From Rhizobium leguminosarum bv. trifolii WSM2297 (GTDB lineage: Bacteria; Pseudomonadota; Alphaproteobacteria; Rhizobiales; Rhizobiaceae): a DNA stretch of 64,000 nucleotides. How positions within the stretch are numbered: the first letter of the stretch is position 1; each line of letters starts with the position of its first letter. The translations under genes and the position numbers were made by a program. Shown piece by piece: positions 34,701 to 42,864 of the stretch. The stretch spans positions 533,828 through 597,827 of the forward strand of contig NZ_JH719392.1 in NCBI RefSeq assembly GCF_000271845.1. The letters run 5' to 3'. A model generated the notes under the pieces. That model did not search any database. It was not told the DNA's origin and saw only the letters and a list, made by a program, of their open reading frames with translations.

Positions 34701-37172
34701 GCTCTTCACCGGAAGCACCAGCGAGCGCTCGATGGCGCGCCCGCCCGCCTCCTGCATTCTCACATAGACGGTGGCGTTGAGCAGCTGTGTCGTCGCCGGC
34801 AGGTCGCCGACGGTGAGGTCGGTCGAGGCTTCGCCGTTCTCGTCGAGTTCGGGCAGCCCGTCGATCGGCAGGCGCGAATCCTCGCTCGCCTCCTCGTCGG
34901 CGAGCCCGAAGAGAAAGCCCTTGTAAGCCGCGCTCTCGCGCGTCGGCTTGACGACGACATCGCCTTCGAGCGTCAGGCCGGCGGCCGGCGCGCCATAAAG
35001 ATACTTGCCGGATATGGTGATCGTTGCCGGCGTATCCGGACCGATTTCCTTGGCCTCGGTCTTGATCTCCATGTCGGTGCGATCGGGTACGAAATCGTCG
35101 ACGAGGAAGCTCTTGCTGGCGATCGCACTGCCCTTGGGATCGGTATAGATGTTCATCGTCCAGGTGCCGCGCATGGCGTTTTCCTGGGTGGCGAAATCGA
35201 CGCTGTAACCGCCGAGATTGCTGGTCTCACTGACGATCCGCCGGTCTTCGACGCCATCCGGGCGGCTGAAGATGAAGGTGAGCGGCAGGTTCTCGATGGC
35301 GTTGCCGTCGGTGTCGCGGGCGAGCGCCTGCGTATGCACCGTTTCGCCGGCGCGGTAGATGCCGCGTTCGGTGAAGGTCAGGACGTCGATCGCGCCGGGT
35401 GCGGCGCGGCCGGTGACGCCGCGGTCGGAGAGGTCGAAACCGGCGCGCGTCATGTCGAGGAAGACATAGTCCGAGGCGCCGTTTTTAGCGGTGATGACGG
35501 CGGGCGTCAGCGCCGCCGTGCCACGGATCAGGCCGGCGGTGAAGGTGGCGCGGCCGTCCGCGTCAGTGGTCGCAGTGCCGAGCACTTCATTGTTCTTGGC
35601 AAGCAGCTGCAGCTCGACGCCTGCTATCGGTTTGGCCGAGGCGAGCGAACGGGTGAAGACATTGAGCCCGTCGGTGCCAGCATAGGTGGTGACGCCGATA
35701 TCGGAGACGAGGAACCATTGCGTCGCCTGCGAATCCCACTCCTGCGTCGGGCCGTTCGGGCCGGTCGCCGTCATCACGTAGATGCCGGGCTTGCGCTCGG
35801 GCAGCGCCTCATCGACCGGGAAGCTGGTGACGATGTCCTTATTGAGCTCGTTGGCGATGTCGATCGAGCCCTGCCAGACGAGTTCGCCGTTCTGGTCCTG
35901 AATGTTCTGGGCGCTGTAGCCGTCGAGCTGGGTCAGGAACTGCGAATTGGTCAAGAGCGGCGCAATGGCGCGATCGCCGATGCGGTAGAGTTTGAGGTTG
36001 GCCGACGCCATGTTGACCGAGACGATCGGGATGCCGCGGCGCGCCGTCGAGGGCAGCACGAAGCTGTCGCCGGTGAAACGCACCATCTGGCTGCGGTCCT
36101 TGATATAGACGTCGATGCTGACGGGGGCTTCGAGCGCCTCGTCGACGGCTGACGGCAGGCCGGTGCGGAAGGCGATCTTATAGGTCTCGCCATGCGTCAG
36201 CCCCTCGACGCAGATCTGCTTGTCTTTGGTTTCCAGCGCCTTGGGTGCTGCACCGTTCAGCGTCACGAAGGGCGTGTAGTCGGTTGTTTTGATGAGCGCC
36301 TCGGAGAAGGTGACGCAGGCCCGCGGCGTGGCGCTGTCGGCATCGACCGTGTGTTCGGTGATGCGGAAGCCCTGCGTCGCTTTCAGCTGCAGGTAGGCCG
36401 CCTGCACATCGTCGGAGGCAACGAGCGCCAGGCTAGCCTTGTAGGCGTCGAGCGCCGGGCGGTAATTGGCGTTTCGTTCCAGAGCAGTGGCCAGCACGGA
36501 GAGCGCCTCGGCGCGCTTGGCCTTGGTGCGGGTCAGCTCGTAGCCGTTCAGCGCGTCGACCACCGCCTGGCCCGTGACGCTGCTCTCGGTGCTGCCGTAC
36601 GAAATTGCAGCACGAGCGGTTTCAAGCCAGAGATCGGGATCGTCGGGTGTGAGCGACAGCGCGCCGTGGAAGGCAATCAACGCATCGTTCATATTGTTGG
36701 CGGTCATGTCGAGACGGGCGTTGGCCGTCAGGCTGTCGACGCCCTGGCCCTGCTGGCCGTCGGCAAGCTCCAGATTGTCCTTGTAATCGTGGGCCTGCTG
36801 AATGAGGTCGTTGGTCAGGAAGGTCAGGCGCGGCGCGGCGCCGAGATCCGGCTCCTTCTGGCCGGCGGTTTCGACGATCTTGCCGGCGATGGCGCCGGGG
36901 AAGGCGTTCATCGTCTTGAAGTCCGATTTCAGGAAACACCACTTCACCTTGGGATTGTAGGTAAAGGCCTTGCAGCTCTTGTCGCCGATGCAGGAGGTCT
37001 TGCACTGATCGAGCGAGACGTTCTGCTCGGTGCGAAGATCGAAACCGAAGAAATCGGCGTCCTTGATCGTCTGGATGTCGCGCTTGGTTTCCGCAGCCGC
37101 GGCGGGAAAACTGACGGCGATCGTGGAAAAAAATGCGATTGTCACGAAAGCAAAGAACGAGCGCACGGACAT
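31704..37172 (-). CDS. Bacterial alpha-2-macroglobulin with N-terminal PAN/Apple domain
   Basis: Very large (about 1,822 aa) exported protein thought to trap proteases in the periplasm. The start at 37172 gives a signal peptide (VRSFFAFVTIAFFSTIAVSFPAAAA) ending in AxA without a lipobox cysteine, unlike E. coli YfhM. A PAN/Apple-like domain with paired cysteines follows (about residues 35-85: LDQCKTSCIGDKSCKAFTY...WCFLKSDF). Macroglobulin MG domains, a bait-like region and the thioester motif PFGCAEQTT (near residue 1370) are visible, then the alpha-helical thioester domain and a receptor-like C-terminus. GGGGGGAA precedes the ATG. It is first in an operon with pbpC. Confidence 0.93.
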   Translation of the reverse strand: MSVRSFFAFVTIAFFSTIAVSFPAAAAETKRDIQTIKDADFFGFDLRTEQNVSLDQCKTSCIGDKSCKAFTYNPKVKWCFLKSDFKTMNAFPGAIAGKIVETAGQKEPDLGAAPRLTFLTNDLIQQAHDYKDNLELADGQQGQGVDSLTANARLDMTANNMNDALIAFHGALSLTPDDPDLWLETARAAISYGSTESSVTGQAVVDALNGYELTRTKAKRAEALSVLATALERNANYRPALDAYKASLALVASDDVQAAYLQLKATQGFRITEHTVDADSATPRACVTFSEALIKTTDYTPFVTLNGAAPKALETKDKQICVEGLTHGETYKIAFRTGLPSAVDEALEAPVSIDVYIKDRSQMVRFTGDSFVLPSTARRGIPIVSVNMASANLKLYRIGDRAIAPLLTNSQFLTQLDGYSAQNIQDQNGELVWQGSIDIANELNKDIVTSFPVDEALPERKPGIYVMTATGPNGPTQEWDSQATQWFLVSDIGVTTYAGTDGLNVFTRSLASAKPIAGVELQLLAKNNEVLGTATTDADGRATFTAGLIRGTAALTPAVITAKNGASDYVFLDMTRAGFDLSDRGVTGRAAPGAIDVLTFTERGIYRAGETVHTQALARDTDGNAIENLPLTFIFSRPDGVEDRRIVSETSNLGGYSVDFATQENAMRGTWTMNIYTDPKGSAIASKSFLVDDFVPDRTDMEIKTEAKEIGPDTPATITISGKYLYGAPAAGLTLEGDVVVKPTRESAAYKGFLFGLADEEASEDSRLPIDGLPELDENGEASTDLTVGDLPATTQLLNATVYVRMQEAGGRAIERSLVLPVKSDRASIGIKPEFSDELPENSIANFTVIGVDANGQKQESKGLRWKFYSLNREYQWYREGTAWKYEPVYTAEQVANGSVDATMDGGKISVPVKWGRYRLEVESSDADGPTSSVEFDAGWFVTSTSTETPDGLEIALDKDSYKIGDTAKLKVTSRYGGELMVTAGTEKLVAVQNATMGETGGEVDIPVTADWGAGAYVTATLFRPGDAQDSHMPMRSIGIKWLKVDPEQRALQVKLDTPEKMLPRGPLDINLQVAGAGANEDAYVTVAAVDVGILNLTRYEPPNPEDWYFGQRQLGLEIRDLYGRLIDGSLGATGKLRTGGDGGAVALQASPPTQKLVAYFSGPVKLDAEGKAHVSFDIPQFNGTARVMAVAWSKSGVGHGVKDVIIRDPVVVTASLPKFMAPGDKANLRLDIANTDAPAGDYKLQLTGNDAVGIEAASAAQTIRLEAGAKSELTLSLIGKQPGAGSVSINLSDASGLSLDQTVDVPVRPSSLPITERRVLALKPGAKLTVDKNLLADSVLPGASISVNVTRSAAFDIPALLMTLDRYPFGCAEQTTSRALPLLYLAEVAKQAGIENDDDVHKRVQDAIYRVLSYQASAGSFGLWGPDSGDVWLDSYVTDFLTRAREMKYDVPERAFVQALENLQNTLSYTTDIKGQGDQIAYAVYVLARNKKAAISDLRYYADTMINDFPTPLAKAHIAAALALYGDAQRSKNIFLDALQMSQQSMVSRVNLSRTDYGTILRDGAAILALAAESRPVPPVIPELSKAVAKEWGRSKYKSTQEETWMLLAARAIQGGDDDLKIDVNGAAHTGAYMARMTGDALADHPLTLTNQTSDEVSAIVTTVAAPAVPLPAGGDGFLIERSYYTLDGEEANVSEAKQNERYVVVIHVRETNDWPSRIVITDLLPAGFEIDNPNLVDSAQMTNFDWIGEISAAHTEFRYDRFVAAFNRAQGDEREFNVAYVVRAVTPGTYDHPAATVEDMYRPELSARTATGKMEVVTAQ

Positions 37173-37381
37173 TGGTTCCCCCCAAGGATACAGGCGATGC
37201 AGGCTCTGACCGGCGGGCACTCTCCTCACTCCACGAGAGATTGTCAATCTCCACTCGGGCGCTGTTTCATCTTCGCACAGGCACTTTCGTGCGGCTGTCA
37301 CATCGGCGTGAGTGATCGCCTTGTGATTTGCGGCTTTTGCAGGAATAGGCAAGTATTTGGACGATCGCAGGAGGTAGCGCC

Positions 37382-38086
37382 ATGTCCACATCATCTCGTC
37401 GCCGGAGCCTTGTCGCGCTCCTGGCTGCCGCAGTCTTTTCAATCGCTGCGGGTGCCGCAGGCGCGGCTGAAGATGCCGTCACCATCCCGCCGCCCGCCGT
37501 CGACGAGGCCGCCGGGGCGGGGACCGAGACCGCCATTTTCGCCGGCGGTTGCTTCTGGGGCGTCCAGGGCGTCTTCCAACACGTGAAGGGCGTCAAGAGC
37601 GCCGTCTCCGGTTATGCCGGCGGCGAGGCGGCTTCGGCGCAGTACGAAACCGTCAGCACCGGTTCGACAGGTCATGCCGAATCCGTCGAGGTGAAGTTCG
37701 ATCCGAAACAAGTGAGCTACGGGAAATTGCTGCAGATCTTCTTCTCAGTGGCGCATAACCCGACGCAGCTGAATTTCCAGGGTCCGGATCAGGGAACGCA
37801 ATACCGTTCGGCGCTGTTCGTCGCCGGTCCCGAGCAGCGAAAGGTGGCTGAGCATTATATCGACCAGCTCGACAAGGCACATGTCTTTGCCAAACCGATC
37901 GTCACCAAGGTGTCTGATGCCGCCGGCTTCTATCCCGCCGAAGCCTATCATCAGGATTTTCTAACGCTCAATCCAACCTATCCCTATATCGTCTACAACG
38001 ATCTGCCGAAAATCGAGAACCTGAAGTCGCTATTTCCGGCCGATTACCGCAACGAGCCGGTTCTCGTCAGGAAGGCCAAGGGATGA
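37382..38086 (+). CDS. msrA: Peptide methionine sulfoxide reductase MsrA, exported
   Basis: Reduces methionine-S-sulfoxide in proteins. The catalytic GGCFWGVQGVFQHVKGV motif is near residue 57, followed by SGYAGG, YETVSTGSTGHAESVEV, FFSVAHNPTQLNFQGPDQGTQYRSALF and YPAEAYHQDFL. An N-terminal hydrophobic segment (SLVALLAAAVFSIAAGAAGAAE) looks like a signal peptide, so this copy probably acts in the periplasm. GGAGG precedes the ATG. It is divergent from the macroglobulin gene across 209 bp without another gene. Confidence 0.93.
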   Translation: MSTSSRRRSLVALLAAAVFSIAAGAAGAAEDAVTIPPPAVDEAAGAGTETAIFAGGCFWGVQGVFQHVKGVKSAVSGYAGGEAASAQYETVSTGSTGHAESVEVKFDPKQVSYGKLLQIFFSVAHNPTQLNFQGPDQGTQYRSALFVAGPEQRKVAEHYIDQLDKAHVFAKPIVTKVSDAAGFYPAEAYHQDFLTLNPTYPYIVYNDLPKIENLKSLFPADYRNEPVLVRKAKG

Positions 38087-38092
38087 CTCCCG

Positions 38093-38599
38093 TCAGGGCA
38101 TGATGTCGATGGGCGTATGATCGGGAACGCGGGCCCAGATATCGCGCATCTCGGCGTTGGTGACGGCAATACAGCCATCCGTCCAATCCCATAGGCGATG
38201 GGTATTGCCGAACAGGCCCCAGCCGGGCGGAAAGCCATGGGATTGCGCGTTCCGCCGATCGTCCGGGTTCGGATAGGAAATATGCAGGCTGAGATGCGCC
38301 ATCGACTTGGGATTGCGCCAGTCGATTTCATACCGCCCTTCCGGTGTTTTTTCGTCGCCTTCCTGGTGCTTTGGCCCGGCATCGGCAGCCTGTCCCAGCG
38401 AAATCCGGTAGGTCGAGATTGGAACATCTCCTTTGAGAAGGACCATGCGCCGTTCGGATTTATAAACTCGAATGAGATCGGCTTGTTGCTCCTGCGGCGC
38501 ATCCGGGGGCAGTGAGCCCGAGCCGATCCTGGCCATCAATTTCGTATAGGCGAAAAGACTGACGACCACGATGGCCAGTACTATGAGTCTTTTTCTCAA
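38093..38599 (-). CDS. YkuD-type L,D-transpeptidase-family protein
   Basis: 168 aa with an N-terminal membrane anchor (LIVLAIVVVSLFAYTKLM) and a single YkuD domain (IRVYKSERRMVLLKGDVPISTYRISLGQ...KTPEGRYEIDWRNPKSMAHLSLHISYPNPDD). The active-site block reads HRLWDWTDGCIAVTNAEM, with the catalytic Cys in DGCIAV rather than the commoner SHGCIRM; such variants occur in small YkuD proteins. Likely a periplasmic peptidoglycan or lipoprotein transpeptidase. It ends six bases from the convergent msrA stop. Confidence 0.85.
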   Translation of the reverse strand: MRKRLIVLAIVVVSLFAYTKLMARIGSGSLPPDAPQEQQADLIRVYKSERRMVLLKGDVPISTYRISLGQAADAGPKHQEGDEKTPEGRYEIDWRNPKSMAHLSLHISYPNPDDRRNAQSHGFPPGWGLFGNTHRLWDWTDGCIAVTNAEMRDIWARVPDHTPIDIMP

Positions 38600-38773
38600 T
38601 CCCGATCCTCGATCCTCAAGCCAAGGAAATAATCATATCGCGCCATCGCGCCCTCATCCACCAGTGCCCTTGAGATTTAGAACAATCCGCCGCCAGTTTT
38701 TCTTTGCGGCCTCCTTGTTAGGAATTCGTCAACGTTAACAATATCTTAATTCTGACAAATCGCGTTCCACCGC

Positions 38774-38798
38774 GGAACATATCGTTTAGTTACCCGTT
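38774..38798 (+). promoter_or_regulatory. EcfG-type general stress promoter
   Basis: GGAAC-N16-CGTT, an exact match to the alphaproteobacterial EcfG general-stress consensus. It lies about 100 bp upstream of the single-domain response regulator on the same strand. A GTTCC at 38764-38768 forms a small inverted repeat with the -35 element. The rest of the 276-bp gap 38600-38875 holds no gene that I can see. Confidence 0.75.
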
Positions 38799-38875
38799 AC
38801 GACAATGAGTTTCGAGCAGGACAGCTGCCGAAGCGGATCCCTCTTTCGGATTATGGCGTAACAAGGGGACGTATC

Positions 38876-39316
38876 ATGGCCACCAATGTCGTGCGGCGCT
38901 GGCAACGAGATGATCTCATGAGACAGAGAGTATTAATCGTCGAAGATGAATTCCTGATCGCGCTCGATCTCGGGGCGACGGTGGAAGGCATGGGCATGCA
39001 GGTGGCAGGCCTTGCGAGCGATCGCGAACAGGCGCTGCGGCTGGCACCGCTGGCCGATATCGCCTTCGTCGACGTCAATCTCGCCGACGGCCCGACTGGG
39101 CCCGAGATCGGCCGGCGGCTGGCGCAAGAGCACGGCGTTGCGGTGGTCTTCATGACCGGCAATCCGGAGGTTGTCGCCGAGGGCGTCGAGGGCGCAGTCG
39201 GGGTCGTGCAGAAGCCGGTCATGCCCTCTGTCGTACAGCAACTGGTAAATTATCTCGCAGCACGCCGCGTCGGCATGTTCGCTGTCGTGCCTTCGCAGAT
39301 GACGGTCTTTGCCTGA
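38876..39316 (+). CDS. Single-domain response regulator
   Basis: 146-aa stand-alone receiver. The acidic pocket is VLIVEDEFLIALDL, the phosphoacceptor Asp lies in IAFVDVNLADGPTGPEIGRRL near residue 65, the switch Thr in VVFMTGNPE and the conserved Lys in VQKPVMP. There is no output domain, so it likely acts by protein contact or as a phosphate sink. AAGGGGA precedes the ATG at 38876; an in-frame ATG at 38918 is weaker. An EcfG-type promoter upstream ties it to the general stress response. The C-terminus is a short extension of unknown role. Confidence 0.9.
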   Translation: MATNVVRRWQRDDLMRQRVLIVEDEFLIALDLGATVEGMGMQVAGLASDREQALRLAPLADIAFVDVNLADGPTGPEIGRRLAQEHGVAVVFMTGNPEVVAEGVEGAVGVVQKPVMPSVVQQLVNYLAARRVGMFAVVPSQMTVFA

Positions 39317-40018
39317 TCAGCCGGCGATGGCTGCAAGCTCCGGCGGACGGCCGGCAATATCCGCCCCAGGCCTGCCATAGGCCTTGAGAAAAGTACGGAC
39401 GGCGTTACGCGCCGCCTTATCAAGCTCTTCATCGGTGGGGGTTTCGCCGAAAAGCGTCATCATCTGCAGATCGGCATTGGCGAGCGCCACGAACTGCCTT
39501 GCGGCGACGTCGAAATCGTCGATGACGAGCGCGCCCTTATGCGCAAGCCGCGCGAGAAGTGCTGAAAGGGCAGTGGTCAGCTTGCCCGGACCCTGCTGGC
39601 GCCAGCTTTCGAACAGGTGCGGATAGCGTTCACCCTCGGTCTGCACCAGCTTGCGCAGGAATTTTCCGTCGTGATTGCAGATGCAATTCTTGTTGAGGCG
39701 CACGGCAAATTCCGTCAGCCCGTCCTCCAGATTGTCGGCCTTCTCAGGGAAACTCGACAGCACGGAGAAGAGCATGGCATTGGCGCGGTTCATGACGTCC
39801 TCGACGACGGCGACGAACAGCGTCTCTTTTTCGCGGTAGTGATTGTAGATTGTCTGGCGGGAGACGCAGGCAACGGCGGCGATCTCGTCGATGCTGGCGC
39901 CGGCAAAACCCTGGCGGCAGAACACGTCGGCGGCGGCATCGAGGATCGACATGCGCTTGGCGCATTGTCCGCGCTGCGTATGCCCAGCCGTGCCTGCCGG
40001 TGTCATGCGATCTTTCAT
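39317..40018 (-). CDS. TetR/AcrR-family regulator
   Basis: 233-aa repressor with a clear N-terminal HTH (ILDAAADVFCRQGFAGASIDEIAAVACVSRQTIYNHYREKETLFVAVV) and a ligand-binding C-terminal domain (LEDGLTEFAVRLN...TEGERYPHLFESW...ARQFVALANADLQMMTLFGE). I start it at the ATG at 40018; a TTG at 40054 adds 12 residues. It is divergent from a Bcr/CflA-type efflux pump with an operator-like repeat between, the usual arrangement for repression of a drug pump. Confidence 0.88.
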   Translation of the reverse strand: MKDRMTPAGTAGHTQRGQCAKRMSILDAAADVFCRQGFAGASIDEIAAVACVSRQTIYNHYREKETLFVAVVEDVMNRANAMLFSVLSSFPEKADNLEDGLTEFAVRLNKNCICNHDGKFLRKLVQTEGERYPHLFESWRQQGPGKLTTALSALLARLAHKGALVIDDFDVAARQFVALANADLQMMTLFGETPTDEELDKAARNAVRTFLKAYGRPGADIAGRPPELAAIAG

Positions 40019-40047
40019 GAAGACGAGGATAAGGCGTTTTGACGTAT

Positions 40048-40063
40048 TAGACAATGGCGTCTA
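40048..40063. promoter_or_regulatory. Putative TetR operator
   Basis: Inverted repeat TAGAC-N6-GTCTA, 30 bp upstream of the tetR start and within the tetR/efflux intergenic region of about 208 bp. The palindrome size and place fit a TetR-family site. Confidence 0.45.
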
Positions 40064-40226
40064 GTTTTACATCAGTGTCCAAAATTATTGACACGCTTGG
40101 TTTCCGCGCTGGAGATATGAGCTCCCAACTTCGTCTTCGCGCGAACGATCATCATTGAACCCTTAAGAGAATGCGACGGAGCGACGATCCGGCGCCTCCG
40201 CTGCGCTTTTATGAAAGATCACCCCT

Positions 40227-41426
40227 ATGACGGCTTCCTTCTTTCGCATGGCCCTCATTCTCGGCCTTCTCTCTGCCATCGGGCCTTTCGCCATCGACAT
40301 GTATCTGCCCGCTCTGCCCTCCATCGGCCAGGACCTGCATGCCGATAACAATGTCACCCAGCTGACACTTCTCGCTTTCTTCATCTCCTTTGCGCTCGCT
40401 CAGCTCGTCTACGGTCCGCTGTCGGATATGTGGGGCCGCAAGCTGCCGCTTTACCTCGGCATCGGCATTTTCGCCGTCGCCTCGATCGGCTGCGCGCTTG
40501 CGACCAATATCGAAACGCTGATCGCCTTCCGTTTCGTCCAGGGCATCGGCGGTGCTGCCGGAATGGTTATTCCGCGCGCCATCGTCCGCGACATGCATAC
40601 CGGCGTGCAGGCGGCGCGGCTGATGTCGCTGCTGATGCTGGTCTTTTCGATCTCGCCGATCCTGGCACCGCTGACCGGCAGCGCCGTCATCGAATTCTAC
40701 GGCTGGCGCGGGGTGTTCTGGGCGGTGACGATCGCGGCCTCCATCGGCCTTGTCCTGCTCGCCACCCAGCTTGAGGAAACCCGTCCGGCCAAGGAGCGCA
40801 GCGGCAGCGGCCTCAAGAGCGCCATGGCGGCCTACCGGCTGCTGCTTTCCGACCGCAATTTTCTGACGCTGACCTTCATCGGTGGCCTGGGGATTTCGAG
40901 CTTCCTCGTCTATCTCGCCAACTCGCCCTTCGTGTTGATCCAGCATTACGGGCTGACCCCGACCGAATACAGCTTCGCCTTCTCGATCAACGCCGTGTCC
41001 TTCTTTGCGGTGTCGCAGGCGACCGGCTGGCTCGGCGAGCGTTTCGGCCTGGTGCGGGTCATGCGGATTGCCGTCAGCGCCTTCGCGCTTGCCATGGTGG
41101 TCATGGCGGTCACGATGGCTGCAGGCTTCAACCAGCTGCCCGTCATGGCGAGTTTCCTCTTCATCGGCTACGGCTTCCTCGGCCTCGTCATTCCGACGAG
41201 CGCGGTGCTCGCCCTTGAGGATCATGGCGCCATCGCCGGCACCGCCTCGTCGCTGATGGGCACGCTGCATTTCGTCATTGCCGCCGTCGCCATGGTAATC
41301 TCGAGCCTGTTCTTCGACGGCACTGCCGTTCCGATGGCCGCCGGCATCGCACTCTGCGCCTTCGCAGCCTTCGTGCTGACCCAGGCGACGATCGGCCGCC
41401 GCGCCGCCGTTGCCGCTGCCGAATGA
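40227..41426 (+). CDS. Bcr/CflA-family multidrug efflux MFS transporter
   Basis: 399-aa major facilitator with twelve predicted membrane segments. Family marks are IDMYLPALPSIGQDL in the first loop, AQLVYGPLSDMWGRKLPLYLG (MFS motif A), RFVQGIGGAAGMVIPRAIVRDM and YGWRGVFWAVTIAASIGLVLL. Likely drug:proton antiporter in the inner membrane; the substrate is unknown. It is divergent from the TetR regulator that probably represses it. Confidence 0.9.
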   Translation: MTASFFRMALILGLLSAIGPFAIDMYLPALPSIGQDLHADNNVTQLTLLAFFISFALAQLVYGPLSDMWGRKLPLYLGIGIFAVASIGCALATNIETLIAFRFVQGIGGAAGMVIPRAIVRDMHTGVQAARLMSLLMLVFSISPILAPLTGSAVIEFYGWRGVFWAVTIAASIGLVLLATQLEETRPAKERSGSGLKSAMAAYRLLLSDRNFLTLTFIGGLGISSFLVYLANSPFVLIQHYGLTPTEYSFAFSINAVSFFAVSQATGWLGERFGLVRVMRIAVSAFALAMVVMAVTMAAGFNQLPVMASFLFIGYGFLGLVIPTSAVLALEDHGAIAGTASSLMGTLHFVIAAVAMVISSLFFDGTAVPMAAGIALCAFAAFVLTQATIGRRAAVAAAE

Positions 41427-41436
41427 TCAAGGGCTG

Positions 41437-41460
41437 GCCGCACCCGGTCTCGGGTGCGGC
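41437..41460 (+). terminator. Hairpin after the Bcr/CflA gene
   Basis: Perfect 10-bp stem GCCGCACCCG-GTCT-CGGGTGCGGC ten bases after the stop codon. No T-tract follows, but the stem is strong and correctly placed to end the efflux transcript. Confidence 0.6.
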
Positions 41461-41564
41461 TACCAATCAGGGTTGCGGCTTCGGAGAAAATACCTCGCGC
41501 AATTGAATATTGCCCGACCGCGCTATCTACCCCTGACGAAACATTGATAGTCCGGAGAATACGC

Positions 41565-42857
41565 ATGGTCGACGAGAAACGGCTGATCTCGAAAATCACC
41601 TGGAAGCTGATGCCGTTTCTCGGCATCCTCTATCTGATCGCCTATATCGACCGTCAGAACGTCAGCTTCGCCAAGCTGCAGATGGTCGATGCGCTCGGGA
41701 TGAGCGAATACGCATACGGTCTCGGCGCGTCTCTCTTTTTCATCGGCTATTTTCTTTTCGAGGTGCCCAGCAACCTGTTCCTCGACAGGCTCGGCGCCCG
41801 TGTCTGGTTCGCCCGCATCCTGGTCTCCTGGGGCATCGTCACCATTGCGCTGGCCTTCACCCAGAACGCGACGATGTTTTATATCCTGCGCTTTCTGCTC
41901 GGCGTCTGCGAAGCCGGCTTCTTTCCCGGCGTGCTCTATCTGCTGACGCTCTGGTTCCCCGCGGACTATCGCGGCAGGATGGTCGGGCTGTTCATGATCT
42001 TCAGCGCCATCGCCAACGCCGTCGGCGCGCCGCTCGGCGGCGTGCTGCTCGATCTCGACGGTCTCTATGGCTTTGCCGGCTGGGAATGGGTGTTCCTGGC
42101 GACCGGCATTCCGGCCGTGATTGCCGGTATCGTGACCTTCTTCTATCTTCCCGGCAAGCCTGAAAACGCTGGTTTTTTGAACGACGAGGAAAAGACCTGG
42201 CTCGAACGCCGGCTCGCCTCGGAAAATGCCGGCATGGGCGAACATGCCGGAAACGGCTTTAAGGCGCTCGTCGACCCGCGCGTTCTGCTGATGGCGCTCT
42301 GCTATATCGCTTTTCCGCTGTCGGCCTATGGGCTGAGCTACTGGCTCCCGACCATCGTCAAGGCCTTCGGCGTCAGCAACACGGTCAACGGTTTCCTCAA
42401 CATTATTCCCTGGCTGCTGGTGGCGGTGGCGCTTTATGCCGTGCCCACGATGGCCGACAAGGCACAATCGAAGACGCCCTATATCGTCATTCCGGCTTTC
42501 ATCGGCGCCGCCTGCCTGCTGCTCTCGGCGCTGATCCCGAGCCACACGCTTCAATTCGCCTTCCTCTGTGTGGCCGCCGCCGGCATCTTCGCACCGCAGC
42601 CGGTATTCTGGAGCCTGCCCTCGCGTTTCCTCAAAGGTGCGGGTGCTGCAGCCGGCCTCGCCGCCATCAATTCGGTCGGAAACCTCGGCGGTTTCGTCGC
42701 CCAGAACGTCGTTCCCTGGATCAAGGATGCAAGCGGCAGCACGATCGCGCCGATGTTCTTCCTCGCCGCCTGCCTTGCCGCCGGCGCCCTGCTGGTGTTC
42801 TTCGTCACGCGTCAGCTGTCGAGCCGGGAGCCGCCGGCGGCGCCGAGCCGGGTTTGA
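41565..42857 (+). CDS. MFS transporter, anion:cation symporter (ACS) family
   Basis: 430-aa carrier with twelve membrane segments. The start MVDEKRLISKITWKLMPFLGILYLIAYIDRQNVSFAKLQM is typical of ACS members that move tartrate, phthalate, glucarate and similar acids. FFIGYFLFEVPSNLFLDRLGAR and FLLGVCEAGFFPGVLYLLTLWFP are also diagnostic. The ATG at 41565 was chosen by homology; the frame is open upstream. A LacI-family gene is convergent eight bases downstream and may control it. Confidence 0.9.
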   Translation: MVDEKRLISKITWKLMPFLGILYLIAYIDRQNVSFAKLQMVDALGMSEYAYGLGASLFFIGYFLFEVPSNLFLDRLGARVWFARILVSWGIVTIALAFTQNATMFYILRFLLGVCEAGFFPGVLYLLTLWFPADYRGRMVGLFMIFSAIANAVGAPLGGVLLDLDGLYGFAGWEWVFLATGIPAVIAGIVTFFYLPGKPENAGFLNDEEKTWLERRLASENAGMGEHAGNGFKALVDPRVLLMALCYIAFPLSAYGLSYWLPTIVKAFGVSNTVNGFLNIIPWLLVAVALYAVPTMADKAQSKTPYIVIPAFIGAACLLLSALIPSHTLQFAFLCVAAAGIFAPQPVFWSLPSRFLKGAGAAAGLAAINSVGNLGGFVAQNVVPWIKDASGSTIAPMFFLAACLAAGALLVFFVTRQLSSREPPAAPSRV

Positions 42858-42864
42858 GGGCGTA

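Noticed and set aside
33630..36152. 840-codon open frame on the plus strand antisense to the macroglobulin
   Set aside because: Shadow of the real gene: Arg/Gly/Asp-rich translation without recognisable domains.
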